A stretch of 64,000 nucleotides of DNA from Flavobacterium sp. JAD_PAG50586_2 (GTDB taxonomy: Bacteria > Bacteroidota > Bacteroidia > Flavobacteriales > Flavobacteriaceae): positions 2,790,001-2,854,000 of the forward strand of contig CP096136.1 in assembly GCA_023213215.1 (NCBI GenBank), given 5' to 3'. Made by a program: the position numbers and the translations under genes. A model generated the notes under the pieces. The model was not told the DNA's origin and made no database searches. It was given only the letters and a program-made list of their open reading frames with translations. This document shows positions 44,996 to 53,758 of this stretch, piece after piece (positions within the stretch are counted from its first letter, which is position 1; every line of letters starts with the position of its first letter).

Positions 44996-45781
44996 ATGGT
45001 ATATACATTTTCCTTAAAAAATAAAGTTGTTATAATTACAGGCGGCTACGGTCATCTCGGAAAAGGCATCACGGAGAGTTTGCTTTTTCACGAGGCTATC
45101 GTTTATGTTATGGGAAGGGATGAAGCAAAGTTCAATGAAGCTTTTCCAGACTCAACAATAAATAAATCATTATTGCATTTTGTTTCGGGCGATATTTCTG
45201 AAACAGAGAGTATCATCAGTTCATTTCAAACTGTTTTTGATAAAGAAGGAAAAATTGACGTGTTGATTAACAATGCCTTTTACAGCAAAGGACAATCGCC
45301 TGAAACTATGACCGATGAAGAATGGGCATATTGTATGGATGGAACCTTAAGCAGCGTTTTCAGGACAATCCGTTCCATTATTCCGTTCTTTAAAAAGGGC
45401 AGAAGCGGAAAGATTATCAATGTTTCCTCAATGTATGGCGTTGTTGCTCCACAATTTGAGATTTATGATGATTTCCCTGCCTACTTAAATCCACCGCATT
45501 ACGGTGCGGCAAAAGCTGGAGTAATCCAATTAACAAAATATTACGCATCCTATTTAGGAAAAGACAATATTCAGGTAAATGCCGTAACTCCGGGGCCATT
45601 TCCATCAGAATCTGTTCAGCAGGCAACAGGTTTTGTAGACGAACTGAAAGCAAAAACCAGTTTAAACCGAATTGGAAAACCAGAGGATTTGGCTGGAGCT
45701 TTTGTATTTTTAGCTTCGGATACCTCTAATTTTATAACCGGTCAAAATATAGTTGTAGATGGCGGATGGACTTCTAAATAA
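44996..45781 (+). CDS. Short-chain dehydrogenase/reductase (SDR), glycan cluster
   Basis: This 261-residue classical SDR has the cofactor motif ITGGYGHLGKGI near residues 15-26, the NNAF block near 97, the catalytic serine in NVSSMYG near 143 and YGAAK near 170 (Tyr and Lys). The C-terminus ASDTSNFITGQNIVVDGG is typical of FabG-like enzymes. It is placed between the AKR and the cytidylyltransferase. It may act on an intermediate of the nonulosonic acid pathway or on an acyl chain made by the KAS III/ACP genes downstream; the sequence does not decide between these. Confidence 0.88.
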   Translation: MVYTFSLKNKVVIITGGYGHLGKGITESLLFHEAIVYVMGRDEAKFNEAFPDSTINKSLLHFVSGDISETESIISSFQTVFDKEGKIDVLINNAFYSKGQSPETMTDEEWAYCMDGTLSSVFRTIRSIIPFFKKGRSGKIINVSSMYGVVAPQFEIYDDFPAYLNPPHYGAAKAGVIQLTKYYASYLGKDNIQVNAVTPGPFPSESVQQATGFVDELKAKTSLNRIGKPEDLAGAFVFLASDTSNFITGQNIVVDGGWTSK

Positions 45782-46610
45782 GAAAATAGCTTTTATCATT
45801 CAGGCCCGGATGCAGTCCACAAGATTGCCGGGAAAAATATTTATGCCACTACCTTTCAACAGTGATGTGCCGTTGCTGGGTAGAATTGTGAATGTTTTAA
45901 AAACATCCAAAACAAATCACACAATAATAGTAGCTACATCATCAAATCCTGAAAATGACTTACTGGAAGTGTTTTGTAAGGAATATGAAATAGCTTGTTT
46001 CCGAGGTTCTGAAGATGATGTATTAAGCAGGTTTACAACGCTACTTTACAATAGTGATTTTGATGTTGTCGTGCGTTTGACCGCTGATAATCCGTTTGTT
46101 GATGCTGAGTTATTGGACAAAGCCTTGGAAGAACACTTAGTATCGGAAGCAGATTATAGTTTTACAAAAGGATTACCTTTGGGGATGAATTTGGAAATTA
46201 TTTCCGCTTCAGCCATACAATCTCTGGCTTCAAAAGAACTGAACGATCAGGAAAAGGAACATGTAACTTTGTATATAAGAAATTCAGGCCTTTACAGTGT
46301 GAATTGTATTGAATCTTTTGCAAAAGAATCATACAAATCACTCCGATTGACAGTTGATTATCCATCTGATTACTTGGTTGCATCGGCTTTATTGGACCTA
46401 CATCTAAAAACAGGAATAGCGATAGGTTCAAAATTAGTGGATTATTGCCTTGAACACCATCCTTGGATTTTTGAAGCCAATAGAAATAACTTCCAAAAAG
46501 GAAACTACACTTCATTAGCGGATGAAATACAAAATGTAAAGCCAATTTTAGAGCAGTTAGAATTTGAAAAAGTCCTAACTTTGCTGGCTTCACAATTGCC
46601 AAAAGAATAG
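45759..46610 (+). CDS. Cytidylyltransferase, SpsF-type (CMP-nonulosonate synthetase candidate)
   Basis: This 283-residue protein carries the nucleotide-binding QARMQSTRLPGK near residue 16, RGSEDDVLSRF near 83 and RLTADNPFVD near 107, as in COG1861 (SpsF), relatives of CMP-KDO synthetases. In pseudaminic clusters of Flavobacteria a protein of this kind probably takes the role of PseF, which activates the 9-carbon sugar as the CMP form; a classical NeuA/PseF (COG1083) is not seen in the window. The ATG at 45759 overlaps the SDR end by 23 bases and gives a short extra N-terminus (MADGLLNK) before the fold. Confidence 0.75.
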   Translation: MADGLLNKKIAFIIQARMQSTRLPGKIFMPLPFNSDVPLLGRIVNVLKTSKTNHTIIVATSSNPENDLLEVFCKEYEIACFRGSEDDVLSRFTTLLYNSDFDVVVRLTADNPFVDAELLDKALEEHLVSEADYSFTKGLPLGMNLEIISASAIQSLASKELNDQEKEHVTLYIRNSGLYSVNCIESFAKESYKSLRLTVDYPSDYLVASALLDLHLKTGIAIGSKLVDYCLEHHPWIFEANRNNFQKGNYTSLADEIQNVKPILEQLEFEKVLTLLASQLPKE

Positions 46611-46612
46611 TT

Positions 46613-47173
46613 ATGAAAGAATATAAAGTATTAAATAATCAATCTTTTACGGATGGTTCCTATTCAATCGTTCCCTTGCGTTTTGAAGATAGAATGCTTA
46701 TTATGCAATGGCGGAATGAGCAGCTTTATCATCTGCGCCAGCAAAAACCATTGACAGCCGAAGACCAGGATAATTATTTTAATACGGTAGTTGCCAGGCT
46801 TTTTGATCAGGAACAACCCAGTCAGATTTTGTTTTCTTACTTAGAAAATGGCATTTGCGTTGGCTATGGCGGCTTGGTTCATATTAATTGGGCAGACAGG
46901 AATAGTGAAATATCTTTCATAATGAATACCAGTTTAGAAAAGGATTATTATGCCAAGCATCTTTTACTCTTTTTAAAATTGATTGAAGAGGTTGCGTTTA
47001 TGGAGCTAAGACTTCATAAAATTTTTACCTATGCGTTTGACATTCGCCCGCATCTATATCCGGTTTTAGAGACAGCCGGATTTGAAAGGGATGCAGTCCT
47101 GAAAGAGCATTGCCTATTTAATGGAGAATACAAGGATGTGGTTATCCATGCTAAAATAAATCGTACAAAATGA
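46613..47173 (+). CDS. GNAT-family N-acetyltransferase
   Basis: The 186-residue protein starts with strand-turn features of acetyltransferases of the RimJ/PseH type (LRFEDRMLIMQWRNEQ near residue 24, GYGGLVHINWADRNSEISF near 83, and RLHKIFTYAFDIRPHLYPVL near 127). It transfers an acyl group from acyl-CoA (or acyl-ACP) to an amino group. A second GNAT follows with a 4-base overlap. Which of the two is the PseH is not certain, but the next one matches PseH better. A dedicated N-acyl role of this one on another position is possible. Confidence 0.8.
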   Translation: MKEYKVLNNQSFTDGSYSIVPLRFEDRMLIMQWRNEQLYHLRQQKPLTAEDQDNYFNTVVARLFDQEQPSQILFSYLENGICVGYGGLVHINWADRNSEISFIMNTSLEKDYYAKHLLLFLKLIEEVAFMELRLHKIFTYAFDIRPHLYPVLETAGFERDAVLKEHCLFNGEYKDVVIHAKINRTK

Positions 47174-47742
47174 ATGCAGTAATAGATAATTCGATGTACA
47201 CCTTTACTAATTTTATTGATCTTCCTATTGAAGACAAAAAAATAGTGCTTGAATGGCGCAATGATGAAAATATCCGAAAATGGATGTACAATACAGATGT
47301 TGTACTCTTGGAAAATCATTTACAGTTTATCGAAAGGTTAAAGGATGACAAAAGTAAATTGTACTTTTTGGTAAGAAGAAAAAATGTTCCGGTGGGAGTT
47401 GTTTCACTGATTGATATTAAGGATACTGTAGGCGATTGGGGATATTATATTGCACCCTCTTTACATGATAAGAATTTAGGAGTTGAGTTTTATTATTATG
47501 CTTTATTATATTTTTATAGGTCTCTAAAATTCTCAAAAATTATCGGATATGTCTTAAAAGACAACAAATCGGCAAACTCTTTCAGCGATTTATTTGGGTT
47601 TACTAAAGTTTTACAGATGAAAGAAGTTGGTAATGTGAGCCAAGAGTATTACTTTAGAGAAATGACTGCTGAAATTTGGGAAGAAAAAGTGCTTCAAAAC
47701 CCCAAAATTAGCAGACTTTTGCAATTAACAATAAATTACTAA
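47170..47742 (+). CDS. pseH: PseH-like UDP-4-amino-sugar N-acetyltransferase
   Basis: This 190-residue GNAT protein has the PseH-type start (KKIVLEWRNDENIRKWM near residue 23), an E-N-H-LQFIERL helix, PVGVVSLIDIKD near 75, the acetyl-CoA region LGVEFYYYALLYFYR near 105 and NKSANSF with FGFTKVLQ near 138. PseH acetylates the C4 amino group of the PseC product with acetyl-CoA. The start ATG overlaps the previous stop (ATGA), so the two GNATs are translationally coupled. The stop codon overlaps the ATG of the next gene. The precise acyl group is an inference. Confidence 0.75.
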   Translation: MNAVIDNSMYTFTNFIDLPIEDKKIVLEWRNDENIRKWMYNTDVVLLENHLQFIERLKDDKSKLYFLVRRKNVPVGVVSLIDIKDTVGDWGYYIAPSLHDKNLGVEFYYYALLYFYRSLKFSKIIGYVLKDNKSANSFSDLFGFTKVLQMKEVGNVSQEYYFREMTAEIWEEKVLQNPKISRLLQLTINY

Positions 47743-48768
47743 TGATGGAAGCTTACATTAATGGAATTTCTTATTATCTGCCCGAAAAAGTGCTGACTAA
47801 TGAAGAGCTTTCCAATTTATATCCAGAATGGTCAGTCGATAAGATTTCCCAAAAAACCGGAATATACAACAGGCATATTGCTGCTAAGGATGAATTTGTA
47901 AGCGATATGGCCATTGCGGCTTTGAATAAGTTAATTACAGAATATGAAATTGACAAAGAGTCAATAGATTATTTGATATTGTGTACCCAAAGCCCCGATT
48001 TTTCGCTGCCTACAACAGCCTGTATTATTCAGGATAAAGTTGGTTTGCCAAAAACATGTGGTGCCTTAGATATTAATTTGGGATGCTCCGGTTATATTTA
48101 CGGATTGGGTTTAGCCAAAGGTTTAATTTTAACCGGACAGGCAAAAAATGTGGTTTTTATAACATCAGAAGCCTATTCTAAATTATTACATCCAAAAGAT
48201 AAATCAAACCGGACTATTTTTGGTGATGGAGCAAGCGCGACCTTGATTACATCCAATCCAAATGAAAAATACTTTAGCGCCGCAATAAAAAAGTTCAAGT
48301 ATGGTACAGACGGAAGCGGCTTTGACAAGTTAATTGTTAAAAACAGCGGATTGAATTTTGAGAAAATCCTTCACGATGATGTTTTTGATGAAGAAGGGAA
48401 TTTTGTTTCAAACGATGATTTTTTATACATGAATGGCCGTGGGATTTTTAATTTTACCGCCTTCGAAGTTCCGAAATTGGTTGAAGATACCTTAAAGGAA
48501 AATGCTTTGGCCATGTCCGACATTTCTATGGTGGTTTTCCATCAGGCGAATGCTTATATGCTCGATTTTATTCGGAAAAGATGTAACATAGACAAGGATA
48601 TTTTTTATGTTTCTATGGATGATGTTGGGAATACCGTTTCATCCACTATTCCAATCGCTCTAAGTCGTTTAATCGCTGAAAATAGATTGAATAAAGGAAA
48701 TAATATACTTTTGTCAGGATTTGGAGTTGGCCTTTCTATGGGAGGCGTTGGTTCTCGAAACCGCTTGA
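47742..48768 (+). CDS. Beta-ketoacyl-ACP synthase III-like protein 1, end frameshifted into ACP
   Basis: The KAS III fold is complete: the catalytic triad is visible as Cys in DINLGCSGYIYG (near residue 114), His in VFHQANAYM (near 267) and Asn in DVGNTVSST (near 292). The protein starts MMEAYINGISYYLPEKVLTN; the second Met aligns with the paralog 2 start. Near the C-terminus LSMGGV the frame runs on into the ACP gene. Removing one G of GG at 48750-48751 gives GGVVLETA and a stop at 48766-48768, matching the paralog end (GVIIETEYI). The enzyme condenses an acyl-CoA with malonyl-ACP. Here it may make a short acyl chain for glycan decoration. Confidence 0.85.
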
Positions 48769-48797
48769 TATTTAAAATAATTAAATTAAATAAAATT

Positions 48798-49028
48798 ATG
48801 AATACAGAGACTTTTATTAATAATGTGAGACAGCAGTTTATGGATCCGGAAGAGGTTACTTTAGAAATGGCCTCAGAATTCAGACAAATAGGATCATACG
48901 ATTCGTTGACCGGAATGACCATTATGGTTATGATAAAAGACGAGTACGGAATTGATATTTCAGAAGCCGACTATCGTTCTAAAAAAACCATTCAGGAATT
49001 ATACGATTTTGTACTTTCAAATCAATAA
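48798..49028 (+). CDS. Acyl carrier protein
   Basis: The 76-residue frame from the ATG at 48798 reads MNTETFINNVRQQFMD and then the phosphopantetheine site SYDSLTGMTIMVMI with the attachment serine in DSL (near residue 39), a YGIDISEADYRS loop and TIQELYDFVLSNQ at the end. This is a complete ACP of normal size. As sequenced it is fused in frame to the KAS III upstream by a one-base change, but the natural form is most likely separate. It sits between two KAS III genes and probably carries the acyl chain they build. Confidence 0.85.
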   Translation: MNTETFINNVRQQFMDPEEVTLEMASEFRQIGSYDSLTGMTIMVMIKDEYGIDISEADYRSKKTIQELYDFVLSNQ

Positions 49029-49031
49029 AAA

Positions 49032-50060
49032 ATGGAAGCCTATATTAACGGAATCTCCTATTATCTGCCTGAAAAAGTACTGACCAACGCAGCACTTTCG
49101 GACATGTATCCAGATTGGCCTATTGATAAAATTTCAAAACGAATTGGAGTTGAAAGCCGGCATATAGCTGCATCAGATGAGTATTCAAGTGATTTGGCCA
49201 TAGCGGCATTGAATAAACTAATAGATGAGTTTTCTATCAATAAGGAAGCTATTGATTACCTGATTTTGTGTACGCAGACTCCAAATTATTCTTTGCCGGC
49301 CACAGCTTGTATTGTTCAGGATAAAACCGGGCTTCCGAAATCATGCGGGGCAATTGATATAAGTTTAGGATGTTCGGGCTATGTTTACGGTTTGGGATTT
49401 GCCAAAGGATTGATTTTATCCGGTCAGGCCAAAAATGTAGTTTTTATTACAGCTGAAACCCTAACTAAAACACTTCATCCCGATGACAAAGGGAACAGAG
49501 CGCTTTTTGGAGATGGTGCAACAGCCACTTTAATTACATCCCAACCCGATACAAGCCGTTTTTGTGGCTTAATAAAAAATTTCAAATACGGGACAGACGG
49601 TAGTGGTTATGACAAACTGATTATTAAAAACAGTAGTACACATTCCAATAAGCAACTGCACGATACTATTTTTGATGAAGAAGGAAATTTTATTTCAAAT
49701 GATGATTTTCTGTATATGAACGGTAATGAAATTTTCAATTTTACCGCGTTTGAAATTCCAAAACTGGTTGAACAAACCTTAAAGGAAAACACATTGGAAA
49801 TCCAGGATATTGCAATGACAGTTTTCCATCAGGCCAACACCTACATGCTAGATTTTATCCGTAAGAGATGTAAGATAGCCGAAGATAAAATGTACATCGA
49901 TATGAAAGACGTAGGAAATACGATTTCCTCTACGATTCCCATAGGTTTACGCCGATTATTAGACGAGAATAAAATCGCAAAAAAAGATAATTTACTACTG
50001 TCCGGATTTGGAGTCGGACTCTCAATGGCGGGAGTAATTATCGAAACAGAATATATTTAA
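49032..50060 (+). CDS. Beta-ketoacyl-ACP synthase III-like protein 2
   Basis: This intact 342-residue KAS III is a close tandem paralog of protein 1 (nearly the same start MEAYINGISYYLPEKVLTN). The catalytic residues are Cys in DISLGCSGYVYG, His in VFHQANTYM and Asn in VGNTISSTIP, all kept. It begins 3 bases after the ACP stop. Differences to copy 1 are spread over the whole length, so the duplication is not recent. Having two active-site-complete copies suggests two condensation steps or different starters. Cytoplasmic; product unknown. Confidence 0.88.
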   Translation: MEAYINGISYYLPEKVLTNAALSDMYPDWPIDKISKRIGVESRHIAASDEYSSDLAIAALNKLIDEFSINKEAIDYLILCTQTPNYSLPATACIVQDKTGLPKSCGAIDISLGCSGYVYGLGFAKGLILSGQAKNVVFITAETLTKTLHPDDKGNRALFGDGATATLITSQPDTSRFCGLIKNFKYGTDGSGYDKLIIKNSSTHSNKQLHDTIFDEEGNFISNDDFLYMNGNEIFNFTAFEIPKLVEQTLKENTLEIQDIAMTVFHQANTYMLDFIRKRCKIAEDKMYIDMKDVGNTISSTIPIGLRRLLDENKIAKKDNLLLSGFGVGLSMAGVIIETEYI

Positions 50061-50062
50061 TT

Positions 50063-51106
50063 ATGAAGATTGAAAATTTTACCATAGACCAAAATTCAAA
50101 GGTTTTTATTATAGCCGAATTATCTGCCAATCACAATGGTAGTATAGATGTGGCAATTGAAACCATTAAAGCAGCCAAAAGAGCCGGTGCCGATTGTATA
50201 AAATTACAGACTTACCGCGCTGATACTATTACACTTGATTCCAAGAAAGATGATTTCCTGATAAAAGGAGGTAGTATCTGGGATGGAAAAAATCTTTTCG
50301 AATTGTACCAGGAAGCCTATACTCCATGGGAATGGCACAAGGAATTGTTCGAGGTTGCCCGAAAGGAAGGTTTAGTATCATTTTCTTCTCCATTCGACCC
50401 AACTTCGGTTGAATTATTGGAAAGTTTAAATGTTCCGGCATATAAGATTGCTTCTTTTGAAATTACCGACATCCCATTGATTGAATTGGTTGCCTCTAAA
50501 GGAAAACCGGTAATTATTTCAACTGGAATTGCAACAGTGGAAGATATTGAATTAGCGATAGATGCCTGTCACAGAATGGGAAATAGTGATATTGCCCTAC
50601 TTAAATGTACTTCAAGTTACCCCGCACCAATTGAAGAAGCCAATATGGTTATGGTTAAGGATTTGGCCGATCGATTTGGCGTTATTGCGGGTTTGTCAGA
50701 TCATACTATGGGAAGTACAGTACCAATTGTGGCCACTTGCTTTGGAGCTAAAATTATAGAAAAACATTTCATCTTAGACCATTCTATTGGAGGTCCGGAT
50801 GCCTCATTTTCTATGGATGAAGCCGAATTTACACAAATGGTTAAAGCAGTACGAGAAGCCGAACAAGCTATAGGAGTTGTTGATTATACCTTAACCGAAA
50901 AACAACTTCACGGAAAGGGCTATTGCCGTTCGCTTTATGTAGCAGATGAAATTAAGGCAGGTGAAGTTTTCACAAAGGAAAATATAAAATCAGTCCGACC
51001 AGGTCTTGGATTGCATCCTAAATATTACAATGAGGTATTAGGAAAAACGGCAACTCAGGATTTAGAGAAAGGCGATAGGCTCTCTTTAGATTTTGTAAAA
51101 AAATAA
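50063..51106 (+). CDS. pseI: Pseudaminic acid synthase
   Basis: The 347-residue protein has a TIM-barrel NeuB domain (residues about 1-285) and a C-terminal antifreeze-like SAF domain (about 290-345). Visible features are FIIAELSANHNGSID near residue 13, AGADCIKLQTY near 42, SFSSPFDPTSVELL near 107, GLSDHTMG near 212, EKHFILDHSIGGPDA near 233 and the SAF block RSLYVADEIKAGE near 289. It condenses the 6-deoxy-di-N-acyl-altrose sugar with phosphoenolpyruvate to the 9-carbon acid. It follows KAS III protein 2 with only 2 bases between, so it is co-transcribed with the pathway. Confidence 0.93.
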   Translation: MKIENFTIDQNSKVFIIAELSANHNGSIDVAIETIKAAKRAGADCIKLQTYRADTITLDSKKDDFLIKGGSIWDGKNLFELYQEAYTPWEWHKELFEVARKEGLVSFSSPFDPTSVELLESLNVPAYKIASFEITDIPLIELVASKGKPVIISTGIATVEDIELAIDACHRMGNSDIALLKCTSSYPAPIEEANMVMVKDLADRFGVIAGLSDHTMGSTVPIVATCFGAKIIEKHFILDHSIGGPDASFSMDEAEFTQMVKAVREAEQAIGVVDYTLTEKQLHGKGYCRSLYVADEIKAGEVFTKENIKSVRPGLGLHPKYYNEVLGKTATQDLEKGDRLSLDFVKK

Positions 51107-51143
51107 TCTTTTTATAAAGAGTTAGGTTTTTAATTCGTTCCCA

Positions 51144-52700
51144 ATGATAAAAAAAATGAGTAGTCTGTACAATACAAGTGCTTCCAATCGGGCTGCTATT
51201 AACACTGTCATTATTTATTGTCAAAGGTTTTTGCAGCAGCATTATCATTAATTACAACACCTTTAATCTTAAAGGCATTAGGAGTTGAAGACTATGGTTT
51301 ATATACGCTAACACTTGGGTTCGTAGGCATGCTGGCGGTTTTAAACTGGTCATTGTCTAATGCCACACAACGCTATACTTCTTACGCAATTGGTGAAGGC
51401 GATTTTGTCAAACTTAAAAAAGTCTTTTCGACCGCTTTGGTTTTGCATTTTGTATATGGCTTGCTGCTGTTTTCAATTATCGCAGTCATCAGTCGGTTTT
51501 TTATAGATGGATTGCTTAATATTCCTTTAGCGAAAATTGATGATGCGAAAATTGTTTTATACATCGTTGGTTTTGTTTCGTTTATAAATATTGTTTCTAT
51601 TCCTTTTTTAGGAATATTGCGTTCTCAGGAAAACTTTGGAGCCATCGCCATTGTTGGCATAACCGAGTCTATTTTAAAATTAGCCATCGCCATCATAATT
51701 TTAAATCTGCTAAACAATAAGCTCATTGTTTATGCTTTATTATTAATGCTGATATCCCTAATTTCCTTTTTGATTTATGTTTATATTGTAAAAAGGAAGT
51801 ATACAATAGTTGCTGTAAGTTTTGCCCATTACGATAAGGTACATTCAAAGGAAATGTTTTCGTTTTTAAGCTGGAGTTTGTTGGGTTCATTGGCTTTGAC
51901 CAGTAGGAATGAAGGTGTACAAATCCTGATAAACCTTTTTTCGGACTTGCCCGAAACGCTGCTTACGGAATAGCAATGCAGATTAACGCTGCTATGGCCA
52001 TTTTATCTCAGGGGATATTGGGTTCGCTAAGTCCGCAAATCATAAAAAGTGCCGGCGCGGGAGATCATAAGAAAATGATTTTCTTAATGCGGACCATGTC
52101 AAAGTTTGCCACGTTTTCGGTTTCACTTGTTGCCATCCCACTTTTTTTCAATGCCCTTTTATCCTGAAATTATGGTTGAATAATTTTCCTCAGGACACCA
52201 TAATTTACATTAGGTTTATCATCATTTTTGGACTCATTATGCTAATGTCTGCTGGTATTCAGACTGTTTTTGATTCACTCGGAAAAGTCAGGCTTTACAA
52301 TATTTGGGTAAGCCTTATTTTGATGCTGAACCTTCCAATTGCTTATACCTTCTTTAAATTGGGTTTTCCAAGCCATACTATTATTATTGTGGGTATGTGC
52401 TTAGAATTGGTATCTTTAAACGTTAGATTGGTGTTACTCAAGAAATACGTAGCATTTTCCATAAAGGAATTTTATTACGATGTTATTTTTAGGGTGTTTT
52501 TACCAACAATTGCAGTATCGACAATAATTTACTTTTATTGCCTGTTGCCATTAAATGGATTCGTCAGTGCGATTGGTACATTCCTTTTAATGATAATTAT
52601 CTATCCAATACTGATTTATAATTTTTCATTAGAGCCTGTGCAAAAGGATTTATTATCGGGTATGCTTTCAAGATTAGTTAAAAGAAAACAAAAAGGATGA
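51144..52700 (+). pseudogene. wzx: Wzx-type oligosaccharide flippase, frame broken three times
   Basis: Three fragments (51144-51217 start MIKKMSSLYN, 51218-51973, 51976-52700 with a further break) form one membrane protein when single T residues are restored at 51218-51219, in the T6 run 51936-51941 and in the T7 run 52142-52148. The joined length is about 518 residues with 12 or more predicted membrane segments, a normal size for a polysaccharide flippase (MATE/Wzx-like), with LSLITTPLILKALGVEDYG near the start and ARNAAYGIAMQINAAM in the middle. It moves lipid-linked repeat units across the inner membrane. The breaks are most likely sequence errors; if real, the gene is dead. Confidence 0.8.
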
Positions 52701-53756
52701 GAAAAAAATATGCTTTTTTATACATACAGAATACCACCTGCTTCTGGCAATTCACTTCATTCAACAAAGTTACAGTGATGTAAGTGCTTATGAGGTAATT
52801 GTGGTTTTGAAAAGAAAGATAAACGGTAATCGATTAAATCAGGAACTGGATTTTAGTTCGTTGCCCTATGAAGTCAGGTTTTTTGATATTCATAATGATT
52901 TAAATAAACAACTTACGGCCGACGAGAAAGCGAAAATTGATGATCTGTTAAGTTTAGACTTAGCCGAGTTTAATTTCTTCCAGGAGCAAGATCCGTTGGC
53001 GGTTATTTTGATAAATGGCTTAAAACAAAAAGGTGTACTTATCAATTTGTTTCAGGATGGTTTGAAACCTTATATTGCGCATACGATGTCTTTTTCCCCA
53101 GCATTGTGGATGAACAACATAAAGCAGAACATTTGGATCAAAAAGAACAAGTATCCCGTGAATGATTACTTTTCGTTCTTAAATTCAAAAATGTATGGGT
53201 TTATAAAAGGAATCGATCAATTATTTTTGACATTTCCTGAGTCTTATGTTAATTGGAAGAAATTGCCAATCCGCACTATTAAACCTGAATATACAGCGGA
53301 TTTTTTAGATACATTAAAAAAAGTATTCCATTGGGATGATACTTTGCTCGATGAAAAGGAAAGAGTGATTTTTTCATGAATCAGCCTATGCATGACGATG
53401 GTTCTTTTGAAGTGAATATGCTCCAACGTTTACAACAGAAATATCCCGGAACAAAAATTTACATCAAAAATCACCCTTTAACGTCGAAAGTTAAATTGAA
53501 AGCCTACGAAAAGCTTTCCAATGTGACAATAATCAATTCTAAAATCCCTGCAGAAATATTTATTAGTGAGTTAAATGATTCTATTATCCTTTCACTTTGC
53601 TCTACTTCAATGTTTATTGATAATCCGAAGTGTAAATTTTATTATACTTTTGCCATCGAAGAGCAGAATAATATCAAACGGCTTAAACAGTATACGGCAA
53701 TAAATCCGTGTGAACATGTGATTAGCGCTAATCAGATTGACGCAATAGAATTCTAA
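52697..53756 (+). pseudogene. Sialyltransferase-like glycosyltransferase (GT52/polysialyltransferase style), frame broken twice
   Basis: The gene starts at 52697 (MRKKYAFLYIQN, ATGA overlap with the flippase stop). One T must be restored at 52742-52743 and one in the T6 run 53369-53374 to give 353 residues. Two motifs typical of bacterial sialyltransferases are visible: a D/E-D-G-like site (LFQDGLKPY) and the HP motif (YIKNHPLTS), followed by a serine-rich SLCSTSMFID block near the end. I infer a transferase that uses the CMP-nonulosonic acid made by this cluster. There is no signal peptide. The motif assignment is by eye. Confidence 0.65.
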
Positions 53757-53758
53757 TT

